Shown: positions 1 to 4,904 of the stretch, piece after piece
Layout: every line of letters begins with the position of its first letter
How positions within the stretch are numbered: the first letter of the stretch is position 1
From: Candidatus Stahliibacteriota bacterium
GTDB taxonomy: Bacteria; Hydrothermota; Tepidihabitantia; B3-TA06
Assembly (NCBI GenBank): GCA_030592225.1
Contig: JAUVJT010000038.1
Coordinates: 1 to 12,823 of the forward strand
Reading direction: 5' to 3'
Length of the DNA stretch: 12,823 nt
The notes under the pieces: generated by a model
Told to the model about the DNA's origin: nothing
The model's input: the letters and a program-made list of their open reading frames with translations, nothing else
The model's database searches: none
Program-made: the position numbers and the translations under genes

Positions 1-65
1 AAGATACCAGTATCGGAGCGGTTCCCAAGCAGGTGTTGGCAGAAAAACTCGACGCCATACTCTAG
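1..65 (+). CDS. 3' end of an unidentified gene upstream of guaB (partial)
   Basis: The frame starting at base 3 is open and ends with TAG at 63-65. It gives 20 residues ending AEKLDAIL. The composition looks like a real amphipathic C-terminal helix, and the stop lies only nine bases before the guaB ATG, so the two genes are probably co-transcribed. The fragment is too short to name. The other two frames are also open here, so the choice rests on the stop position and the plausible protein end. Confidence 0.5.
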   Translation, partial: DTSIGAVPKQVLAEKLDAIL

Positions 66-74
66 GGGGGTCAA

Positions 75-1535
75 ATGGACGAGCGCCGCATAGAAGATGG
101 CCTTACCTTTGACGACGTGCTTCTGCAGCCGCGCCGCTCAGAGGTGCTGCCGCGTGAAGTTGACCTCAGCACACGGTTTTCAAAGAAGATAACACTCAAG
201 ATTCCATTGGTAAGCGCTGCAATGGATACGGTTACCGAGTCCGGCATGGCCATTGCCCTGGCCCAGCTGGGAGGAATCGGGGTTATCCATAAGAACATGA
301 GCATCGAGGATCAGGCCAATCAGGTTAAACGAGTCAAACGCGCCGAGAGCGGCATGATAGAGGATCCGTTCACCGTATCGCCCGATACGTCGCTGCGAGA
401 GATCAAGATGCTCATGGAACGCCATCACTGCGGCGGGTTCCCGGTGATAGATTCAGAAAACCGCATCCTGGGCATCATTACCACTCGTGATATCATATTC
501 GAGGATAATCTGGCGCTTCCCGTGGAAAGCGTGATGACTAAAGAAAACCTCATCACTGCCAAAAAAGGCACCAGCATCAGCAAGGCACGCGAGATTCTCA
601 AACGCGCCAAGGTTGAAAAACTCCTGCTGGTTAACGATAAAGGCTGCTTGACCGGACTCGTTACCGCCAAGGACATTCAGAAAAAGCTGGAGCACCCTGA
701 TTCAACCGTTGACGACCGGGGCAGACTGCGCTGCGCCGCGGCTGTGGGCGTTTCGCGCGACACCACCGATAGGGTAGAGGCTCTGCTTGACGCAAATGCG
801 GATGCAATAGTCATCGATACTGCGCACGCTCATTCCAAATCAGTTATTGAACTTGTTGCTAAGTTACGTAAAAAGATAAGTAACGCGCAACTCGTGGTCG
901 GTAATATCGGAACCCGCAGCGCGGCCAAGGACCTTTTGAGGCTTGATCCGGACGCCATCAAAGTGGGTATTGGCCCAGGCTCAATCTGCACCACACGCGT
1001 TGTCGCAGGTATCGGAATACCGCAAGTTACAGCCATTATGAACTGCTATGCCGAGGCCAAACAGGCCAGGATACCGGTAATCGCGGATGGAGGCATTCGC
1101 TACTCGGGCGACATAGTCAAAGCCCTGGCCGTGGGCGCTGATTGTGTAATGATAGGCAACCTGTTTGCAGGCACCGATGAAAGCCCGGGCGAGTCCATAC
1201 TTCTGGAAGGCAGGCGATTCAAGATCTACCGCGCCATGGGTTCAATAGACGCAATGAAGCAAGGCTCTGCAGACCGCTACTTTCAGGAAGAGGCCAAGAA
1301 ATTCGTCCCGGAAGGGATAGAAGGCATTGTTCCTTACAGGGGTCCTGTGGGCGAGCAGATCTACCAACTGGCAGGCGGGACTAAATCCGGTTTCGGCTAC
1401 ATTGGCGCCAAGACACTGAGCCAGCTCAGGCAACGGGCAAAGTTCGTACGCATCTCCGGCGCAGGCCTGCGCGAAAGCCATCCGCACGACATTCGCATCA
1501 CCAAGGAAGCGCCCAACTACGAACTCCACCCGTAA
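75..1535 (+). CDS. guaB: Inosine-5'-monophosphate dehydrogenase
   Basis: Cytosolic enzyme that oxidises IMP to XMP with NAD+, the first committed step of GMP synthesis. The 486 residues match the usual bacterial length. The N-terminal GLTFDDVLL motif is at 9-17. Two CBS domains lie at about 95-205. The catalytic loop GSICTTR is at 302-308 with Cys305 as nucleophile. The IADGGIRYSGD phosphate-binding segment is at 336-346, and the flap with VPYRGPVGE is at 419-427. The ATG at 75 follows a GGGGGG ribosome site at 65-70. The end is odd. After the family-typical GLRESHPHDIRITKEAPNY the protein ends ELHP, and the last codons and the TAA belong to a dispersed repeat that is also found at the end of tgt. 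Identification is certain; the origin of the tail from the repeat is inference. Confidence 0.98.
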   Translation: MDERRIEDGLTFDDVLLQPRRSEVLPREVDLSTRFSKKITLKIPLVSAAMDTVTESGMAIALAQLGGIGVIHKNMSIEDQANQVKRVKRAESGMIEDPFTVSPDTSLREIKMLMERHHCGGFPVIDSENRILGIITTRDIIFEDNLALPVESVMTKENLITAKKGTSISKAREILKRAKVEKLLLVNDKGCLTGLVTAKDIQKKLEHPDSTVDDRGRLRCAAAVGVSRDTTDRVEALLDANADAIVIDTAHAHSKSVIELVAKLRKKISNAQLVVGNIGTRSAAKDLLRLDPDAIKVGIGPGSICTTRVVAGIGIPQVTAIMNCYAEAKQARIPVIADGGIRYSGDIVKALAVGADCVMIGNLFAGTDESPGESILLEGRRFKIYRAMGSIDAMKQGSADRYFQEEAKKFVPEGIEGIVPYRGPVGEQIYQLAGGTKSGFGYIGAKTLSQLRQRAKFVRISGAGLRESHPHDIRITKEAPNYELHP

Positions 1536-1650
1536 CCCCGCCCGTAACCCCGTAACACATATTGGAGCTTGCGCTCCAGGAATCTAAGGACATAACAGAT
1601 CCCGTAACCCGACCGTAACACATATCCGCGACACATCCTGTAACACACCT
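1521..1650 (-). repeat. GTTACGGG repeat cluster with hairpin at the guaB 3' end
   Basis: On the minus strand this is a run of GTTACGGG-type units around a perfect hairpin, TGGAGC (1563-1568) / GCTCCA (1573-1578) with a four-base loop. Bases 1521-1565 match the minus-strand reading of 4861-4904 at the tgt end almost base for base. The match includes the codons for ELHP and the TAA stop. Further degenerate units run to about 1650. There is no T tract, so I do not call this an intrinsic terminator. Confidence 0.85.
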
Positions 1651-1664
1651 TTCCTTTGGAACTG

Positions 1665-1722
1665 GATGGTCGGTTACGATGACGAAACGTAGGGGCCTAC
1701 CTTCAGGTCGGCCCGCTTCATT
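1665..1722 (+). repeat. Dispersed repeat module A, copy 1
   Basis: This 58-base segment matches the reverse complement of 4581-4638 with three differences. Its core is a quasi-palindrome at 1692-1714 (GGGGCCTACC, then GGTCGGCCC, separated by TTCA) that would form a hairpin. Similar GTAGGGGC-type palindromes are common intergenic repeats in other bacteria (recalled, not checked). Confidence 0.85.
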
Positions 1723-1728
1723 ACCCAG

Positions 1729-1778
1729 CGAGCGAGTCAACCCAGCGAAGCAATCTCACAAATTTTGAGAGGAGAGGG
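1729..1778 (+). repeat. Dispersed repeat module B, copy 1
   Basis: The segment contains CAGCGAAGCAATCTCA followed by a GAGAGGAGAGG run, and corresponds to the reverse complement of about 4721-4775 with several mismatches. The GAGCG...GCGAAGCAATCTC string resembles a widely dispersed intergenic repeat of many bacterial genomes (recalled). In this copy it follows module A directly; in the other copy the order differs. Confidence 0.75.
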
Positions 1779-1923
1779 AACATACCACCCAGAACAGCCT
1801 ACCCAGGGCACATTCGTGGGCACCAGCTTAGTTTACGTAATGTATATTATCGGCAAAAAGGTATTGTGTTACGGGTGGTGGGCGTTTGCTCTGTCGGTTG
1901 CTCTTTCCCGATTTTGAGCGACG
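1779..1923. other. Gap without a recognised gene
   Basis: It holds a short stretch with ACCACCCAG and AGCCTACCCAG that resembles part of 4665-4715 in inverted orientation, one isolated GTGTTACGGGTGG unit at about 1866-1878, and otherwise unassigned sequence. Open frames here run through repeats and lack ribosome sites. Confidence 0.5.
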
Positions 1924-2277
1924 TCAAGGTCTTAAGAACCAACGCCTTATGATGGAAGCCGCAAGTTGAAAATAAAGCGCGGCAAGAATCGGCGCAACGA
2001 TTATTATCCGCCAGTTATAGTTGATGGCTCGGTTAATGTTGCCGTGCAGAATCGCCCACAACGCCCGGCTCGTCCCGCACCCGTAACATCCGTAACACCC
2101 GTAACACCCACCGTGAATTCCCACGACTTCAAAAATTCTTTCGATTCCCAGCGCGTGAAAAACGCACAGCGATGCTCCGTTATTCATCATGTCAGACGGT
2201 AATAAAGGTACTGCAAGAATGCCAAGGGTTATTATGATAAGGAAAACTACCTTTTCAGGACGCACGATATTTCTCAT
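1924..2277 (-). CDS. DUF2752 membrane protein with repeat-expanded cysteine motif
   Basis: Small inner-membrane protein of unknown function, 117 residues, recognised by the DUF2752 signature CxxCGxxRAxxxxxHG, here CYGCGTSRALWAILHG at 64-79. Predicted membrane segments are about 9-27 and 89-109. Just before the signature the protein carries extra Cys-Tyr-Gly triplets, giving Cys58, 61, 64 and 67 in a CxxCxxCxxC row. The family normally has one short CPGCG element. The extra triplets are encoded by the same nine-base repeat that fills the neighbouring gaps. The ATG at 2277 has no clear ribosome site. It lies 80 bases downstream of the TM2-gene stop, so it is probably read from that promoter. 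The last codons of the gene are unremarkable. Family assignment is fairly sure; function is unknown. Confidence 0.75.
   Translation of the reverse strand: MRNIVRPEKVVFLIIITLGILAVPLLPSDMMNNGASLCVFHALGIERIFEVVGIHGGCYGCYGCYGCGTSRALWAILHGNINRAINYNWRIIIVAPILAALYFQLAASIIRRWFLRP
2074..2110 (-). repeat. In-frame GTTACGGGT repeat inside the DUF2752 gene
   Basis: The minus strand reads TGT TAC GGG TGT TAC GGA TGT TAC GGG TGC, three near-perfect nine-base units, in the Cys-Tyr-Gly frame (residues 57-68). Confidence 0.9.
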
Positions 2278-2279
2278 TT

Positions 2280-2357
2280 ATTGTGAGAATACCCCACAAA
2301 GGTACGGGATGTGTTGCGGGATGTGTTGCGGGATGTGTTGCGGGTTGTGTTACGGGG
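2280..2357 (+). repeat. Twelve-base tandem repeat between the DUF2752 and TM2 genes
   Basis: Four consecutive 12-base units occupy 2306-2353: GGGATGTGTTGC three times, then GGGTTGTGTTAC. They are preceded by GAGAATACCCCACAAAGGTACGGG at 2285-2308, which looks like a collapsed version of the composite hairpin element at 3347-3478 with the hairpins missing. The TAA stop of the TM2 gene (2358-2360) abuts the array. Confidence 0.85.
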
Positions 2358-3215
2358 TTAGGATTTGTGCAGGAGTTTTCCCTCTGCATCCTTAAAATCC
2401 CCGGTTGCTATCATTATTATATCTATAAGTGCCCAGATTCCGCAGCCGCCGGCGGTAAGAAGTTGAACCACCCCGATACCGATATGTCCGGTATAAAAGC
2501 GGTGCACGCCTAAGGTTCCCAGGAATATCGCCAGAAGAAGGGTTGTGAGCCAGTCCTTTTGATCACCGGTATACGGTTGGGCTGAACTGGCCGATTTTTG
2601 AAGACGCACACCGCATGAAAGACATACCTCCTGCTCGGGATTGGTCTGAGCAGCGCAATTCTGGCAGAACTTATTGGCATTCAACGGCTTAACCCCGCAA
2701 TGGATGCAGTACTCAGCGTTCTGAGTCACTTCCTTGCCGCAATTTCTACAGTACATGTTTTTCCTCCGCGTAGATTCTTTAATTTCCTCGCAGGCCAGCT
2801 TTTTGCCGAACCACCTCTCCCCTAAGCCACCTATTATCGGTATCTTCCAGAAATTGCCCGAAGCCGCTTTAACGAGTCCGATTATGGCAAACACGTTGCC
2901 AACGAGCCCCACAATCAGCATCAACCCATAGCCTATCGTCATTACAATCAAGCTACCGATCGGATACCCTACTGCAGCGATAATAATCAAACCCAGAATC
3001 CACAGGAGCATTATGCCAATTACCAATCCCATTTGAAAGATTAAAAGGGTAATTCCCTGGCGCACATGATGCATCACGTAGGGATTTTCACGCTCCATGC
3101 TCAGGGGAATCACGAAGAATATCCCAAGGTAGGAGAGCCACGCCATCGACTTGCCTTTGCGAACCTGCTCGGCTGTCACGTAGGGGAACTCATCAAACGT
3201 CTTTGATTTGGACAT
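2358..3215 (-). CDS. DUF4870 - double zinc ribbon - TM2 fusion membrane protein
   Basis: The 285-residue protein has three parts. Residues 1-137 are a DUF4870-like membrane domain (WLSYLGIFF at 26-34, helices about 54-80 and 88-116). Residues 156-201 are two CxxC...CxxC zinc-ribbon halves (Cys156/159, 170/173, 184/187, 198/201). Residues 221-281 are a TM2 domain with GTLGVHRFYTGHIGIG and the closing WALID...TGD...D..G. The ATG at 3215 has AGGAGG seven bases upstream. Inside the gene, Met154 (2754-2756) starts exactly where a free-standing zinc-ribbon/TM2 protein would begin, and is preceded by GCGGAGG with six bases between. The fusion may therefore be recent, or both starts may be used. The neighbour at 3479-3892 is a separate paralog of the first domain, ending at the matching position. 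Function is unknown; TM2 and zinc-ribbon proteins are usually membrane-associated accessory proteins. Confidence 0.88.
   Translation of the reverse strand: MSKSKTFDEFPYVTAEQVRKGKSMAWLSYLGIFFVIPLSMERENPYVMHHVRQGITLLIFQMGLVIGIMLLWILGLIIIAAVGYPIGSLIVMTIGYGLMLIVGLVGNVFAIIGLVKAASGNFWKIPIIGGLGERWFGKKLACEEIKESTRRKNMYCRNCGKEVTQNAEYCIHCGVKPLNANKFCQNCAAQTNPEQEVCLSCGVRLQKSASSAQPYTGDQKDWLTTLLLAIFLGTLGVHRFYTGHIGIGVVQLLTAGGCGIWALIDIIMIATGDFKDAEGKLLHKS
2754..2769 (-). promoter_or_regulatory. Internal ribosome binding site and ATG within the fusion gene
   Basis: The minus strand reads GCGGAGG, six bases, then ATG TAC TGT, in frame with the zinc-ribbon and TM2 domains. It would start a 132-residue protein (2358-2756). 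It is either a functional internal start or the relic of a gene boundary. Confidence 0.6.
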
Positions 3216-3246
3216 CTGGAAACCTCCTGGGTTGAATTTCTATTGA

Positions 3247-3274
3247 AGCTTATCCTGAATTCCGGATTTGTCAA
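3247..3274 (-). promoter_or_regulatory. Probable promoter of the DUF4870-TM2 gene
   Basis: TTGACA (3274-3269), a 16-base spacer, then TAAGCT (3252-3247), a weak -10 with three of six matches. The position and the spacer, which equals that of the other promoters here, support it. The leader would be about 25 bases and contains the AGGAGG ribosome site. A second TTGACA lies just upstream at 3283-3278 without a matching -10. Confidence 0.55.
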
Positions 3275-3300
3275 CCTTGTCAATCCGGTATATTCAACAG

Positions 3301-3328
3301 AAAAAGGCCCCGGTTACAAACCAGAGCC
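3301..3328 (-). terminator. Intrinsic terminator for the DUF4870 gene
   Basis: On the minus strand a ten-pair stem (3328-3319 with 3315-3306, two G-T wobbles, loop TGT) is followed by TTTTT at 3305-3301. It lies about 150 bases past the DUF4870 stop. The intervening sequence is a composite repeat. Confidence 0.75.
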
Positions 3329-3346
3329 TTGCAATCTTGATGTGTC

Positions 3347-3478
3347 GTGTTACGGGCGGTGTTATCTCCTTGTGACCGGAGCGTATGCTCCGGCTTATTG
3401 CGAGAATACCCTATGAAGTATAAAATACTTCAAGGGGCACACTGTGCCCCGGAGGGGTACGGGCGGTGTTACGGGGGG
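3347..3478 (+). repeat. Composite three-hairpin element, copy 1
   Basis: The element is flanked on both sides by GTGTTACGGG units. It holds three perfect hairpins: CCGGAGC/GCTCCGG (3376-3382 with 3387-3393), GAAGTAT/ATACTTC (3415-3421 with 3425-3431) and GGGGCAC/GTGCCCC (3434-3440 with 3444-3450). ATACCCTATG sits before the second hairpin. The element aligns along its length with 11846-11989. It lies between the DUF4870 stop codon and that gene's terminator. Confidence 0.85.
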
Positions 3479-3892
3479 TTATACCATGGTTTTGAACCAC
3501 TTCTCGGCCATGCCGCCAAAAATCGGCATCTTCCAGAACTTACCGGAAGCTGATTGAATGATGCCAATAATCGCAAGCACGCCGAGGAAAACGCAAGCGA
3601 GTGCTGGAAGAAGAATTGCGAGGCTAACACATATACCGCCGCCAGCGCCGTAGCCGCCGTAGCCACTGTAAATCATCCCAGCAATTGCGCCGAGTATCCC
3701 CCAAAGAATACCCATTGCCACATAGGCAAAGAAAAGAACCATTCCCTGGCGGGCATGGTATTTGGAAAAGGGGTTATCTTTATGGGCCAGCAAAGGGATT
3801 AAGAAAAAAATCCCCAGGTAGGAAAGCCACGCAATGGACTTGCCGTCTTTTATTTGCTCTTCTGTGGCCTCGGGAAAATTAGTTTCGGACAT
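3479..3892 (-). CDS. DUF4870 family membrane protein
   Basis: The 137-residue inner-membrane protein is a paralog of the first domain of the neighbouring fusion protein. Shared landmarks are AWLSYLGIFF at 21-30, the HARQG segment at 46-50 and SGKFW.MPI.GG..EKWF at 116-133. Helices are about 22-35, 51-75 and 88-113. The ATG at 3892 has GGAGG six bases upstream. A Gly-Tyr-rich loop at 76-86 (GYGGYGAGGG) is encoded by GGCTACGGC twice and may be a diverged copy of the local repeat. The TAA stop runs straight into repeat sequence (TAACCCCCCGTAACAC). The gene has its own promoter, divergent from the DUF2085 gene, and its own terminator. Biological role unknown. Confidence 0.85.
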   Translation of the reverse strand: MSETNFPEATEEQIKDGKSIAWLSYLGIFFLIPLLAHKDNPFSKYHARQGMVLFFAYVAMGILWGILGAIAGMIYSGYGGYGAGGGICVSLAILLPALACVFLGVLAIIGIIQSASGKFWKMPIFGGMAEKWFKTMV

Positions 3893-3910
3893 TTTTCGCC
3901 TCCTAGCGTT

Positions 3911-3930
3911 ATGGTGTTACGGGTTACGAT
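3911..3930 (-). repeat. GTTACGGG units in the 5' leader of the DUF4870 gene
   Basis: The minus strand reads CGTAACCCGTAACACCAT between the promoter and the ribosome site, so the repeat is transcribed in the leader. A related TTACGGTTACGG lies at 3971-3982 between the two divergent promoters. Confidence 0.75.
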
Positions 3931-3938
3931 TTATGGCT

Positions 3939-3966
3939 ATTCTAGTCAAACGAATTCAATTGTCAA
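3939..3966 (-). promoter_or_regulatory. Promoter of the DUF4870 gene
   Basis: TTGACA (3966-3961), a 16-base spacer, TAGAAT (3944-3939). The predicted start of transcription is near 3932, giving a leader of about 40 bases with a Shine-Dalgarno site. Confidence 0.8.
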
Positions 3967-3982
3967 CTACTTACGGTTACGG

Positions 3983-4010
3983 TTGACATCGTGGGTTTTT
4001 CAGCCAGAAT
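3983..4010 (+). promoter_or_regulatory. Promoter of the DUF2085 gene, probably leaderless
   Basis: TTGACA (3983-3988), a 16-base spacer, CAGAAT (4005-4010, four of six matches). The -10 ends six bases before the GTG at 4017, so transcription should begin at or next to the start codon. The same spacing occurs at three other genes here. Confidence 0.6.
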
Positions 4011-4016
4011 AGGCCT

Positions 4017-4529
4017 GTGTCAAGAAAGTACTTTGCAGAAGACAGAATTTTCCTTATCTCCTGGGGTATATTTACTGCGCTGGCGACGATGCTGTTTGCA
4101 GGAACCCTTGCCGCACCTTTGCTTGAACGTTGGGGAGCCAAAGGAATCGCGGGTTTCCTCTATGGTTTTTACCGCCTTACCTGTCACCAGATGCCTGCGC
4201 GTTCCTGGTTCATTGACGACGCGCAGCTTGCCGTATGCATCAGGTGTTTTTCAACTTACCTGTTTTTGATTCCTGCCGGCGTCGTTTTATTTTTTCGCTC
4301 CGTCAGGGAATGGGTCAGGAGACGTTCCTTTCTCAAATTCGTGCTGCCTGTTTCGCTTGCCCTCCTCTCCCCTCTTGCGACAGACGGATTTGTGCAACTA
4401 CTCACCCCGTGGGAAAGCACCCATCTTTTGAGGTTTATTACCGGGGGACTCGCAGGTGCGGGAATGGTTTTATTCCTGGGGAACCTGTATCTTAAATTCT
4501 CTGAACGAATCGAGGGTTCCCTGAGATAG
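4017..4529 (+). CDS. DUF2085 family membrane protein
   Basis: The 170-residue inner-membrane protein is recognised by the DUF2085 signatures: CHQMPARS at 56-63, CIRC at 74-77 and the later TDG..QLLTPWEST...RFITGGLAG at about 122-146. About four membrane helices lie at 11-33, 78-95, 105-122 and 139-158. The conserved Cys/His set suggests metal or redox binding, but the family has no established function. I keep the GTG at 4017 because the preceding promoter places the transcript start there. There is no good Shine-Dalgarno site, and the next Met is residue 25, inside the first helix. No terminator is seen after the TAG; repeats follow. Confidence 0.85.
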   Translation: MSRKYFAEDRIFLISWGIFTALATMLFAGTLAAPLLERWGAKGIAGFLYGFYRLTCHQMPARSWFIDDAQLAVCIRCFSTYLFLIPAGVVLFFRSVREWVRRRSFLKFVLPVSLALLSPLATDGFVQLLTPWESTHLLRFITGGLAGAGMVLFLGNLYLKFSERIEGSLR

Positions 4530-4580
4530 GAAACCGTGAACGAAAAGTGGGAGTGTTAGCCGCAAGTAGTCTCAAGCAGC

Positions 4581-4638
4581 AATGAAGCGGGCCGACCTGA
4601 AGGTAGGCCCCTACATTTCGTCATCGCGACCGACCATC
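4581..4638 (-). repeat. Dispersed repeat module A, copy 2
   Basis: Inverted copy of 1665-1722 with three differences in 58 bases, including the same internal quasi-palindrome. Confidence 0.85.
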
Positions 4639-4720
4639 TACCCCCAAAGAAGGTGGACGGGTGGTGATCTCAGATCTTAAAGTTTCAACATTTACTGGGG
4701 TAGGCTATCTAGGCAATAAA
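4639..4720. other. Segment between repeat modules
   Basis: No gene is seen. Short strings (AGCCTACCCCAG and ATCACCACCC on the minus strand) resemble 1783-1815, suggesting a third shared module that sits between B and A here but after B in the other copy. Confidence 0.4.
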
Positions 4721-4775
4721 CCTCCTCTCCTCTCGAAATTTATGAGATTGCTTCGCTGAATTCAATCGCTCGCAA
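4721..4775 (-). repeat. Dispersed repeat module B, copy 2
   Basis: The minus strand reads TGCGAGCGATTGAATTCAGC, then GAAGCAATCTCATAAATT and a GAGAGGAGAGG run, matching 1729-1778 with several substitutions. Confidence 0.75.
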
Positions 4776-4804
4776 TGACGATTGGCTCTGTGGATAGTGC
4801 GATG

Positions 4805-4904
4805 TGTCGCGGATATGTGTTACGGGGGTGTTATATCCTTAAAGGCCAGGAACGCATGTTCCAATATGTGTTACGGGGTTACGGGTGTGTTACGGGTGGA
4901 GTTC
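4805..4904 (+). repeat. GTTACGGG repeat cluster with hairpin at the tgt 3' end
   Basis: GTTACGGG units flank the hairpin GGAAC (4849-4853) / GTTCC (4858-4862). The block from GTTATATCCTT (4830) to the tgt codons at 4904 aligns with the block at the guaB end (1521-1600, opposite strand). The hairpin arms differ between the two copies but remain paired. The tgt stop codon (4890-4892) is inside a repeat unit. Confidence 0.85.

Noticed and set aside
1498..1740. Minus-strand ORF of 80 codons
   Set aside because: It runs through GTTACGGG repeats and modules A and B, overlaps the guaB end and has no ribosome site or recognisable protein.
1966..2202. Plus-strand ORF opposite the DUF2752 gene
   Set aside because: It is antisense to a recognised family signature; its open frame is a by-product of the stop-poor repeat.
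2280..2357. CRISPR array
   Set aside because: Units are 9-12 bases and directly adjacent, with no spacer-length unique sequence and no cas genes in the window.
2189..2513. Plus-strand ORFs rich in Cys-Gly-Met or Cys-Val-Ala-Gly
   Set aside because: They are translations of the 12-base tandem array and of the antisense of the TM2 gene, without a ribosome site.
1665..4775. Composite transposon bounded by inverted module A copies
   Set aside because: No transposase is found between them, the copies are only 58 bases long and no target duplications are visible.
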